Part shown: piece by piece, positions 1 through 9,739 of the stretch
How the letters are laid out: the number at the start of each line of letters is the position of its first letter
Numbering within the stretch: the first letter of the stretch is position 1
Assembly: GCA_016081115.2 (NCBI GenBank)
Contig: JABTTQ020002194.1
Span: 266,001 to 330,000 of the forward strand
DNA from: Rehmannia glutinosa
Lineage: Eukaryota > Streptophyta > Magnoliopsida > Lamiales > Orobanchaceae
Length of the DNA stretch: 64,000 nt
Direction of reading: 5' to 3'
Translations under genes and position numbers: made by a program
The notes under the pieces: model-generated
Told to the model about the DNA's origin: nothing
What the model saw: only the letters and a program-made list of their open reading frames with translations
The model's database searches: none

Positions 1-520
1 AATATACGAAACTTGGGGAAAACGGAGAAAAACAGGAAGAAAAATGGACGGGGGGCTTGGGACGCCCCCAGTAGTGCGCCCTCCTCCAGCAGGGAGTGCG
101 CCCGAGCGCGCCCTTGTGGTTGCCTGGGAAGGGCCCCAAAGGGGCGCCCTTGCCCACTCTGGGGAAGTTCCCCCTTGAGGGCGCCCTCTATGGCTCATGG
201 TGCTCTCATCCGCTCGATGCATTCCAACTCTCTATGGATTCTCACCTCAACTCTCACCTCACCTTTCACCTCACCTCTCACTTTCAAGAATTTCCTAAGT
301 CTTCTACAAAGCAAAAAAATTCAAAGTTAAGAGGTAGAGAAATAGAATTTACTTTTGGAAAACATGGTCAAAGGCTCTCCTCTTAAGCGTCCTCGTGCAA
401 AAGCAGTCAAAAATCTTCCGAAGGCAAGACATGAGGCGCAAGCAGGACAAGCCAGATATAGTACCGGTCTAGCTCTAGCATTGCTCCATCCCTCTGCAGC
501 ATCGGAGCTGGGGGGCTTAT
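1..520. other. GC-rich segment, probable 3' end of a gypsy-type element
   Basis: Positions 1-200 are rich in CpG and in short palindromes such as GGGGCGCCC and GGGCGCCCT, unlike the AT-rich surroundings. The segment ends in a purine-rich run followed by TGTTGGGGGC, which looks like a polypurine tract next to an LTR start. Short open frames exist, but none resembles a known protein; the one at 355-537 begins with a basic stretch. My reading is the terminal internal part of an LTR retrotransposon cut by the window edge. This is inference from layout only. Confidence 0.3.
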
Positions 521-893
521 GTTGGGGGCAAAAATAGTATTTAATAAATTAAATATATGATTCATTTTATATATGTTTATTTAATATTAATTACCCAATG
601 GGATCTTAATAAATAAACCAGCTCAAAGGAGTCCGGATTTAGCCCATCGGCCAAATTTTCCTACGCGGACTAGCCCATAGGCTAAATTCTCCTACACGGC
701 CCACAAGGCCTATCTCCCAGGTATTAAAAAGTCTGTCCTATTATCCGTAAGTTAATTAATTCATTATTCTCCTGCGCATTCATTATACAATATTCATTTA
801 TTGTTTATTCTCTTATTTACCGTGCTGACTTGAGCATTGGAGCGGCCTTTCTAGGCAACTCCATGGACCCCCATAATGTTCGCGTACGTGTGC
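521..893 (+). repeat. LTR or LTR fragment, probably Ty3/gypsy
   Basis: The segment starts TGTTGGGGGC directly after a purine-rich tract. It carries the text typical of plant gypsy LTRs (repeated 'tagcccat..gctaaatt..cctac' blocks, then a TTGAGCATTGGAGCGG stretch). A CA end is plausible near 893. No second copy is in the window, so neither boundaries nor family are fixed. Downstream (930-1030) are three imperfect copies of 'gaagacttcccctcggga'. Confidence 0.35.
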
Positions 894-1172
894 AGGCAAG
901 TTCCCAGTCGAAAAATTTTCCAGCTCTCCGAGAAGAATACTTGAAGACTTCCCCCTCGGGAAGAGGAAGACGAGAAGACTTCCCCTCGGGAATAGGATTG
1001 ATGTGAAGACTTTCCTCTTGGGAAGAGGATATTGGTCAACCCAGTTGACTTAGAGTGATCTGCCCTAAAAAGAAGCATCATAGGTATTAGCAAACATCTT
1101 TTTTCAAAGCATTTGCAATGATATATGTACTTCATCATCTCATAAGCTTCTAATGAAAATATTATAAAGTCT

Positions 1173-1423
1173 CAGAATAATTACAAAAACACCACTGAGT
1201 TTTAGCCTAATACAAAAAACTCCACTTATATTTCAAAATTATAAATACCCCCTTATAGTGTTACAAACATACCCTTAAGGTTTGTATTTACCCAATGAAC
1301 ACTCCTTCTTGAAGGAAGCTTTGTTAGAGAGAAACAATTGTGAATGGGATATTGGTAACTTTTAAAGTTAATTAGATTTTTTTGTAATTAGACTAAACCT
1401 CTGGGGTGTTTTTTAAATTATCC
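1173..1423. mobile_element. Mutator-type MITE, copy 1 of 4
   Basis: The element has inverted ends reading roughly AATAATTACAAAAACACC and its complement GGGGTGTTTTTTAAATTAT. It belongs to the same family as 29815-30095, 48388-48599 and 51996-52258. The flanks ataaagtct (1164-1172) and ctaaaatct (1424-1432) form an imperfect 9-bp target duplication (7 of 9). It encodes nothing. Confidence 0.55.
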
Positions 1424-1432
1424 CTAAAATCT

Positions 1433-1841
1433 ATGTTGTAATGTTAAATTGAGAAAATGGCGACCTTCCTTCAGCTGGTCAGGGCTGAATTGCTATTCAA
1501 TCTCATACGAAATCTAACAATATCATTACATGACAACATAATACTTATTGTTATTATTTTTTCTTCTAATCAAAACTGTAATAGAATCCAATGTCATTGA
1601 AAAATAACTGACAAGTGATAATCCAATCACATGCTATAATATTTTTAGTATATAAGAATTGAAGAATTCACCCAGGAGCGAATCCGATTGCGAGTAGAGA
1701 TGCACACACAGAGGCAAGAAATACGTGTTGTTGTGAAGAAGATGAGGAAGAGATGGAATGGTTTGCATTCTTTGAGAGGGAACTGGACTCTATGAACGTG
1801 AGAAATTTACTATTTTGGCGGGCTCTTAAAAAAATCAGGCA
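1433..1841. other. No recognisable feature
   Basis: This is AT-rich sequence. The only long frame (1668-1856, minus) has low-complexity serine content and resembles no known protein. I see no gene, RNA or element boundary here apart from the hAT target duplication at its right edge. Confidence 0.5.
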
Positions 1842-1869
1842 CTCCATTTTAGACATGTCGAACGGTTCC

Positions 1870-2504
1870 TGTTGGATAAAATAATTGATTTAAAACTAAA
1901 CTTCCTATTAATTAGCAATTAATGGCTAATTTGCTAGCCCTCCTTCCCATTATCTTGCTGGTTGTTATCATGGGTTAGTGGGTGTTTTAACTCCAAGTAC
2001 TCTTCACTTATAAAAGGACCAGATGGTTTTTTACTCCAAAATAATATACACACACGTACAACATATACATATATTGCTATATGTTATACTCTCAACCTTC
2101 AGTGCTTTTCAATTCTTACACTCATTGTTCCTTGGCTATTATACACAAATTGGTCCTTATAGAAATTGGTCCATTCGGTCAAAAAGAAACAAAATCATCA
2201 ACGGCCAGAATTTTATTCCTTCTATATTAATTTGAGCATTCAGTTCACAAGTGGTTCGGGGTTCTCTTTGTTGCACATGAGATCACCAACGGGTTATCGA
2301 ATCTTGAAAGAGGGACGTGCTATCAACAAATTTACCAGTTCAGTGGGGGCATTTCCTCTCTAAAGAGAGCGCTACGGCGTGCTTCGACCCAGGCTATCCT
2401 AAACTTGACTCCTATTTAAATAATGGATTGTTGTTATTTTTATTGTTGTTTGTTCTTAAATTAGTAGAAAAATCCCTATTATTTTGTGCTTAAATTTTCC
2501 AACA
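1870..2504 (+). repeat. 5' LTR of copia A
   Basis: The 635-bp LTR matches 8349-8974 closely along its length (for example TAGCAATTAATGGCTAATTT versus TAGCAATTAATAGCTAATTT). It begins TGTTGG and ends AACA. A candidate TATA region is 'cacttataaaag' near 2007-2018. Confidence 0.9.
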
Positions 2505-2555
2505 AGTTTAGAGAGGAAAATTATTTGTTTCTATTAATTTAGGATTATTTGGTGC

Positions 2556-3480
2556 TTGCCGAACATTGATTTTCTTAAGTCATTGTCTAGCAAGCCTGAA
2601 AAATTTGATGGAAAAAACTTTTTGTGTTGGCGACAACAAATGAAATTTTGGTTGACTGAATTAGGATTATTTTCTGTGATTCTAAATGGTCTTAAAGAAA
2701 ATTATAAAAGTTCTGCTACTAAGTCTAGTGAGACACCTACTAACAAAGACACTACTAAAGGCTCTAATGACAAAATTGATGACCTTGTTGATAAGGATAT
2801 TATTTGTCATGGTAGAATTTTGAGTGCTTTATCTGATAGTATTTATCGCATTTTTTCACATACCAAATATGCACTTGAATTATGGAATGCACTTGATTAT
2901 CGTTATGGTACTGCTGAAAAAGGTCTCAAACGTGTGTCTATTGAAGATTGGTTAGATTTTCAAATGGTTGATACTAAACGTGTTTCTGATTAATTGATTG
3001 AGTTTGAGAACTTTATTTATGATATGAAAGCAAAAAGGGTCGAACAAAGTGATTTTGTCTATATGTCTTTTTGATTAAAAATTTCCACCATCTCGGGCTG
3101 ATTTTGCTAGAGGTCTTAAGCATAAGCCTGAAAAATTTTCTCTCGAAGAGTTGTTTGTTGCTTTGAGAATTGAAGATAGACACCATTCTTCCCAACTGTC
3201 CAAAAAAACCTGTTTTTCAAGCCATGGCTTTAATTATTGAAAATCTTCACAGACCAAAGCCTAAACATTTTAACAAAACTGGACTGAAAAATACTAATGG
3301 CGGAATTGGTAACAATAAATTCAATAACAATATGCCAAAAGGTAAGAATGGGAGTCCAGTTCAGTGTTAGGTCTGTGGGAGGACTAATCATATTGCCAAG
3401 AACAGCTTTCACCGCCATGGCCAGAATATTCAGTCCAAACCCCCACCGCCTTCTAAACCACAAGCTAATGTGGTGATTGT
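2556..3480 (+). pseudogene. copia A gag remnant
   Basis: The first open stretch (2556-2993, 145 residues) shows the copia gag N-terminal pattern: F-D-G-x-N-F-x-x-W followed by a helix-rich segment and a 'W-x-A-L' block near residue 110. It stops early; gag-like sequence continues in other frames. A CCHC zinc knuckle is recognisable at about 3366-3420, but the codon after its first Cys is a stop (TAG) and its last Cys has become Ser. The gag is dead. Confidence 0.8.
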
Positions 3481-3539
3481 GGGGGCCGCCTCTGATTCAC
3501 CATCTAACAGGTATTTTGTTAGTAGCCCATAGTTAAATA

Positions 3540-5172
3540 CTATTTTTAACTCAAAATGATTGGTGGATAGACTCGGGGCTAATGTTCATGTGTCTTGTTG
3601 ATAAAAATTATTTTTATCATATCGTATCAGGCACAAGAACTGTACGCATGGGGAATGAGAGTTGGCTCGAGTCCTAGGAGAAGGCCAAGTCCAGTTAACT
3701 TTGTCATCCGGGAAAGTCTTATCTCTCGATGGTGTTTGTCATATTCCAGAAATTAGGAAAAATTTGATTAGTGCATCTTCATAGTTAGGAATGGTTATAA
3801 AGTTGTTTTTGAATCCAATAAAGTTGTAATTTCCAGACATGGTCAGTTTGTTGGTAAAGGTTTTATGTTGGATGGTTTATTTCGTTTAAGTGTAATACCT
3901 TCTTCTAGTAATGAAAATTTTAATTCTTCTTTATCTATTGCTAATGTTGAATGTTGTGATACTTGGCATGGTAGACTTGGTCATATGAATTCTGGTACAA
4001 TAAAAAGAATGATGCATATAAATCTAATTCCCAAATCTTCTATTAATGTGAAAGAAAAATGTGAAATTTGTGTGCAAGCTAAGCAACCTAGGAAACCGCA
4101 ATAATCTGTAGAAAAAGAACGAAGTTGCTTGGATTAATTCATAGTGATATTTGTGATATCAATCATGTCCTGACTCGTGGTGGTAATCAATATATTCATT
4201 ACTTTTATTGACGATTTTTCTAAATATTGCTATGTTTATTTAATTAATGCAAAGAGTAATTTATTTGATAATTTTAAAGAATATAAAGCTGAAGTTGAAA
4301 ATCAGCTTGAAAAGAAAATAAAAATTCTTCGCTCTGATAGGGGTGGTGAATATGCTTCTGGTGAAATGGTTGATTTTTGTAAATTGCATGGTATTGTGTA
4401 TGAAGTGACATATCCCTATTCTCCTCAATCAAATATTGTGGCAGAAATAACAAATAGGACATTACTTGATATGGTGAATGCAATGCTACTTAGTTCTGGT
4501 TTGCCTAAAAATTATTGGGGTAAAGCTCTATATTCTGCCTGTTTGATTCTTAATAGAGTTCCTCATAAAATTCTGATAAAACTCCTTATGAGTTATGGAA
4601 GAATAAAAAAACCTTCTCTTAAAGTTTTAAAAGTGTGGGGGTGCCTAGCGAAGGTTAATATTCCTATTGTTAAGAAAAGAAAAATATGCTTCAAAACTGT
4701 TGATTGCATCTTTATTGGCTATTCTTTAAATAGTACTACTTATATATTTTTGGTGTTTAATTCTGAAATTCCTGAAATTGCCAATAATATTATTATTGAA
4801 TCTAGAGATGATGTATTTTTGAAAAAATTTCCTATGAAAGATAAATTGTCTAGGTCTGTTAGTGCATGTTCTAGTTCTAATGTTAATGATTCTTCTCCTA
4901 CTATTTTTAATGAGGAACCTGTTGAGCCTAGAAGGAGTAGAAAAGCTAAAAAATTTGGTAATGATTTTTATACTTTTTTTTACTTGAAGATGACCCTAAG
5001 ACCTATAATGATGCTATGTTGTCCTTAGATGCTCTTTTTTGGAAAGAAGTTGTTAATGATAAAATGAACTCCCTTATAATTAATAAAACTTGTGTTTTAA
5101 CGAACCTCCCACCTAGTTGTAAAACAATTGGGTGTAAATGGATTTTAAAAAAAAAATTGAGGATTGATGGTT
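3540..5172 (+). pseudogene. copia A protease and integrase remnant
   Basis: The protease start W-W-I-D-S-G is readable at about 3560-3580, but one base is lost inside the following codons. The GAG-pre-integrase zinc region (3865-4104) keeps W-H-x-R-L-G-H and C-E-I-C. The integrase core (4177-5028 frame) keeps the middle Asp in S-D-R-G-G-E-Y and the last Glu in V-A-E, though the usual N-G-V-A-E-R box is altered. A frame change separates the zinc region from the core. The N-terminal part of reverse transcriptase starts at 5016 and runs into the Pack-MULE. Confidence 0.85.
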
Positions 5173-5344
5173 CTACAGAAAGAGCTAGTCTCCTGTCAGA
5201 CCGTCTCACGGATCAGAAAGAGCTAGTCTCCTGTCAGACCATCTAACGAATCTAGATCCGTTAGACGGATCTAAACATCCTACCCATCCCCCAGCCCTAA
5301 CCCGGATTCACCAAAAATAAAAAAGAAAAAGAAAAAACCCCAGC

Positions 5345-5690
5345 GACTTCTTCCCATTCGAACCTCGCGATTCGGAGCCCTAATTTCCCAGTTCCTTCCT
5401 CCTTCAACCACAGCCACCGCGCCGTGAGCCACATCTCCCACAAAAACAACCACAACAATGGCGAATAATTAGCTTTCTTGTTCACAAGCCTTGGACTTAT
5501 AGCCATGGGTGCAGGTGGGATTAGGCCGTGCAACATCGCTTTCGGAGCCGATTAATTCGATAAGAACACGAAAAAAGGACGAACACAGCTCGAGTGCTTC
5601 TTCAATTGGTGGTATTTTTCGTAAAGCCTGTCTTGTAATGTCGATCACGATTTTCCTAATCGGACGCCATACCTACGTATACAAGTTTCA
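5345..5690 (+). pseudogene. Captured fragment of an NPF (NRT1/PTR) transporter gene
   Basis: Read in the frame of the ATG at 5503, the strand spells the proton-coupled peptide/nitrate transporter hallmark G-A-G-G-I-R-P-C-N-I-A-F-G-A-D, then F-D-K-N-T, then F-F-N-W-W-Y-F-S. After a gap where about 25-30 family residues are missing, it continues A-C-L-V-M-S-I-T-I-F-L-I-G-R-H-T-Y-V-Y. Two glutamine codons expected in this family (before L-A-F-L-F and in A-D-Q-F-D) are TAA, both explained by C-to-T change. This is a pseudogene fragment carried by the Pack-MULE, not a host locus. The call to NPF is firm; the subfamily (NPF2-like) is inference. Confidence 0.8.
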
Positions 5691-5699
5691 TTTGGTCAT

Positions 5700-6600
5700 T
5701 ATGAAAAAATATTACACGCCGCATTCAAATGTATTAGATGTATTTAAAAATGTATTAAACTTTACAACTCCGTAGAAAGTCTCTGTTTTATATTTAAAAG
5801 GCACAACTTCGAAGAAAAGTATTACACATTGCATTCTAATGTATTGGATGTATCAGAAAAATGTATTATACTTTACAGGTTCTTAGTAATTTGTGTTTTA
5901 TTATTAAATGACATAACTTTGTATAAAAGTATTACACATTGCGTTCCAAATGTATTAGATGTATCAAATAAATGTATTAAACTTTACAACTCCGTAGAAA
6001 GTCTCTGTTTTATATTTAAAAGGCACAACTTTGAAGAAAAATATTACACATTGCATTCTAATGTATTGGATGTATTAGAAAAATGTATTATACTTTACAG
6101 CTTCTTAGTAATTCTCTGTTTTATTATTAAATGACATAACTTTGTATAAAAGTATTACACATTGCATTCCAATGTATTAGATGTATCAAATAAATGTATT
6201 AGACTTTACAACTCCGTAGAAAGTTCTTTGTTTTACAATTAAAAGGGACAACTTTGTATAAAAGTATTACATGTTGTGTTATAATGTATTAGATGTATTA
6301 AAAGCATGTATTATACTTTACAGCTTCTTAGTAATTGTCTGTTTTATTATTAAATGGCATAACTTTGTAGAAAAGTATTACACATTGCATTCCAATGTAT
6401 TAGATATATCAAATAAATGTATTAGACTTTACAACTCCGTAGAAAGTCTCTGTTTTATAATTAAAAGAGACAACTTTGTAGAAAAGTATTACACGTTATG
6501 TCATAATGTATTAGATGTATTAAAAGCATGTATTAGACTTTACAACTTCGTAGTAATTCTCTGTTTTATAATTAAAAGGGACAACTTCGTGGTAAAACAT
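5700..6600. repeat. Eight tandem repeats of about 111 bp inside the Pack-MULE
   Basis: The anchor 'attacac' recurs at 5710, 5821, 5931, 6043, 6154, 6266 (as attacatg), 6377 and 6488, spacing 110-112 bp. Two unit types alternate: one contains 'ctccgtagaaagtctctg', the other 'cttcttagtaattctctg', making a 222-bp higher-order unit. Because 111 is a multiple of three, open frames run through it; these are not genes. Confidence 0.92.
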
Positions 6601-6891
6601 ATTTTGGACTAATACATTTAAGAGTAACAACTAATACAATTGAGTGTAACAAGTAATACAAAATACAAAAAACTACCAACATAAAAACAGGGCTAACAAC
6701 TTAAATACCGCATAAAAAAATACCCCACTGAAATTGAATGGTCACGTAAAAAATAAAAAAACTGCCACTTGAAAATTACAAAAATGCCCCTGGCGGCGGA
6801 AATTACCAAAATGACACCGGGTCGCGGGTCAGATCCGTCTAATGGGCCAGACCCGTTAGACGGTCTGACCAGAGTTTTTGTCCCACAGAAA

Positions 6892-7740
6892 AATACAAGG
6901 TCAGGCTAGTTGTTAAGGGTTTTGAGCAAAAACCTGGCATTGACGTTTTTGACACTTACTTGCCTGTATCTAAAATTACTACCATTAGAATGTTGAATGC
7001 AATTGGATATATTTATAAATTGAATTTGTCGCAATCTCATTATATTGAAAAATTGTTGAATTTTTTTAATTATTCTAGGGTGAATCCAGTATCTACTCCT
7101 TATGATCCAACTGTTAAGTTGAGAAAAAATAATGTGCTAGACCGGACATTGCGTATGCTGTTGGTAGATTAGCAAGATACACACATAATCATAATACTTC
7201 CCACTAGGATACATTGGAAAGATTGTTTAAATATTTAAAAGGGACTATTAATTATGCTATTAACTTCACAGGTTTTCCTGATGTTCTAGAAGGTTATAGT
7301 GATGCAAATTGGATCACTGATTCGGAGGAAACAAAGTCAACTAGTGGATATGTATTTACACTGGCAGGTGGAGCAATATCATGGAAGTCTGCTAAGTAGA
7401 CTGTAATATCTCGGTCAACTATGGAGGCTGAGTTAATTGCCTTAGATGTCGCGTGTACTGAGGCTGCATGGCTTAAAAGTTTTTTAAATGATATCCTTTA
7501 TTACCCAAGCATATTCCTCATATTTCTTTACACTGTGACAGTCAAGTTGCAATTGCTAGAGCGAAAAGCAAAAATTATAATGAGAAAGAAGATAGTTAAC
7601 TGTGAGACATAAATCAATTAGACATCTAATTTCTCATGGTGTTATTTCTTTGGATTTTGTTAGGTCTGAAAATAATATTGCGGATCCGCTCACAAAGGGA
7701 CTGGTGCGTCAGCAAGTTTTACAATCATCAAGGGGAATGG
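6892..7740 (+). pseudogene. copia A reverse transcriptase and RNase H remnant
   Basis: The reverse transcriptase frame resumes after the Pack-MULE with V-K-G-F-E-Q. It then jumps from the early fingers region to the I-E-K-L-L region near its C-terminus: the catalytic core including YVDD has been deleted at about 7000. RNase H follows, with Y-S-D-A-N-W, S-T-S-G-Y-V-F and I-S-W-K-S on 7214-7399 and M-E-A-E-L-I-A-L on 7421-7612, split by stops. The end of pol (A-D-P-L-T-K-G-L) is readable near 7680-7703. Confidence 0.85.
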
Positions 7741-8348
7741 GATTGGAGCCTATTAATTAAGTCACCATAGTGGAAACCCGTCTTCGAAGGTATGAAGATC
7801 CCATGAACGAAGTTCAATGGGTACAAACGAAACTGTAAACGAGTGGCTTGGAAGAGCACAATATTTTCATAAATTATTTATTTTTGCGGAATTTTTCCGG
7901 GTCCCATTCCTATGGTATTAAGTGCTCTTTATGTGACGATTGAGGTTGAGATTATCTCTTAATGAATCCAAAGGCATAATTATTTGCGGGGTGGTTGGTC
8001 ACAAGTCACCCGTGGAGGATTCACCTAAATGAACGTGGTGTTGGGGTTGCCACTGTGGGAGTGTAGGCTACTCTCTAATGACGTTCATGATATAAGATTC
8101 TTGCGCATGACCGGAAAGCGCACCACTAATAGAACCACAATGTTTACTTATATCGTGGTGTGTGATGTATTGTCATCTAACCACAAGGACTTAGATCAAG
8201 ACATTCATGTCTCTATTGTCCTATAGGTGGTAGTTCATTCACACTAAGTGAGGTTCAAACCTGGAAAGTACCTACACCTATTACATGGTATTATGTGCTC
8301 ATCACTTTCTCAAAATTTATTTTCTGAGTTGTAAATCATGTGGGGGAT
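7741..8348 (+). other. copia A 3' untranslated region and polypurine tract
   Basis: This is noncoding sequence between the end of pol and the right LTR. The last nine bases GTGGGGGAT (8340-8348) are the polypurine tract. The frame at 8029-8226 has no protein similarity I recognise. Confidence 0.6.
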
Positions 8349-8974
8349 TGTTGGATAAAATAATTGATTTAAAACTAAACTTCTTATTAATTAGCAATTA
8401 ATAGCTAATTTGCTAACCCACCTTCCCATTATCTTGTTGGTTGTTATCATGGGTTAGTGGGTGTTTTAACTTCAAGTACTCTTCACTTATAAAAGAGACT
8501 AGATGGTTTTTTACTCCAAAAATATATACACACACATACAGGCGTAATCATACATATATTGCTATTTGCTATACTCTCAACCTTCAGTGCTTTTCTATTT
8601 TTACACTCGTTGTTTCTTGGCTATTATACACAAATTGGTCCATTCGGTCAAAAAGAAACAAAATCATCAACGGCCAGAATTTTATTCCTCCTATATTAAT
8701 TTGAGCTTTGAGTTTACAAGTAGTTCGGGGTTCTCTTTGCTGCACACGAGAGCACCAACGGGTTGTCAAATCTTGGGAGAGGGGCGTGCTATCAACAAAT
8801 TTACCAGTGCAATGAGGGCGTTTCCTCTCTAAAGAGAGCGCTACAGCGTGCTTCGACCCATGGTATCCTAAACTTGACTCATATTTAAATATTGGCTTGT
8901 TGTTATTTTTATTGTTGCTTGTTCCTAAATTAGTAGAAATAATTCCTACTATTTTGTGCTTAAATTTTCCAATA
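8349..8974 (+). repeat. 3' LTR of copia A
   Basis: This 626-bp partner of 1870-2504 starts TGTTGGATAAA. Its last bases are CCAATA, where the left LTR has CCAACA. Confidence 0.9.
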
Positions 8975-9435
8975 GTTTTGAACCGCTGGTTATGGTTCGG
9001 AATCGCCGGTTCCATAAACAGGAAAAGGTGGAACTGGAACCTAACCATCCTAAAGACGGTTTTGGTTCCGATTCCGGTTCTGAACCGCCGGGTTATGAAT
9101 CGGCGGTTCAATTTTGGTTCTGGTTTCTTTCAGTTTTTATATTTATTTTTTTTGAATTTTTAATATTGAATAAATTAACACAGTTAATGAAGGAAACGAA
9201 ATTGAGTAAAAAAATTGACTCTATTGATTTAAAAGTAAAATTACAACTTACAATTTACAACTTTATTAAATATAATTTAAGTTACAAGCTACAAATGAAA
9301 AATTCTAAAATATTACAAATCCAAAGTACAATTTAAACATAAAATTACAAGTTAATACAATTTCGTATAAAATTTAAATTACAAACGACAAAGTACAAAC
9401 CACAAAGAAGAAAAAAAGAAAAAAAAAGGGGGGGG

Positions 9436-9503
9436 GGTTTGAGTTTTATTTTAATATTCTAAGTTAAAAATTTTAAATTTAACTTTGAATATTAAAATAA
9501 AAT
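9436..9503. repeat. Inverted repeat (hairpin) in the hAT 3' region
   Basis: Two arms of about 26 bp, around TTTTATTTTAATATTC and its complement GAATATTAAAATAAAA, flank a short AT centre near 9468. A run of nine or more G precedes it. It may be a small foldback insertion or a terminator-like fold of the transposase transcript. Confidence 0.6.
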
Positions 9504-9739
9504 TACCTACGTATCCTCATAGAGAAATCAAAATCCTACGTAGTTCTCTTACCTTCTACTTACTTTAGGAAAGGTGACGACGTGATTCTTCAATCATTTT
9601 GTGAATCATTGCTTGATCCGGTATCAATAGTGTCGCTTTCTTCTGATTCATCAAAATTGGTAACTTCATCATGTAGCTCGGCTTTTGTCCAATCGTGGAG
9701 TAGTGCTTGAGCCTCTAGATTTTCTACTGTTAATCTAGA

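Larger units (their letters stand above)
5182..6882 (+). mobile_element. Pack-MULE-like element inserted in copia A reverse transcriptase
   Basis: The ends share GTCAGACCGTCT..CACGG / CTAACGG inverted repeats (5182-5212 and 6850-6882). The flanks ctacagaaa (5173-5181) and ccacagaaa (6883-6891) form a 9-bp duplication with one mismatch, typical of Mutator-like elements. The copia reading frame resumes right after the second flank. Inside are a captured NPF transporter fragment (about 5340-5690), eight tandem 111-bp repeats (5700-6600) and the two ends. There is no transposase, so it is non-autonomous. The left terminus is doubled (39-bp repeat at 5175 and 5214). Confidence 0.8.
1870..8974 (+). 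mobile_element. Ty1/copia retrotransposon (copia A), decayed, nested in the hAT
   Basis: Two LTRs (1870-2504 and 8349-8974) begin TGTTGGATAAA and end CA (left) or TA (right). Flanking duplications are gttcc (1865-1869) and gtttt (8975-8979); both differences are C-to-T. Between them lie gag, protease, integrase, reverse transcriptase and RNase H remnants in copia order, all with stops or frame changes. A polypurine tract GTGGGGGAT (8340-8348) precedes the right LTR. The element is interrupted by the Pack-MULE at 5182-6882. It has no usual tRNA-iMet primer site after the left LTR. Confidence 0.92.

Noticed and set aside
851..1138. 95-codon minus-strand frame
   Set aside because: Overlaps LTR-type text and three short repeats; no protein similarity.
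5700..6600. Possible CRISPR-like array
   Set aside because: Units are contiguous 111-bp tandem repeats without unique spacers, and the genome is a plant's.
5829..6612. Open frames of 101 and 113 codons
   Set aside because: They run through the 111-bp tandem repeat, whose length is a multiple of three; frame openness is a by-product and no protein similarity is seen.
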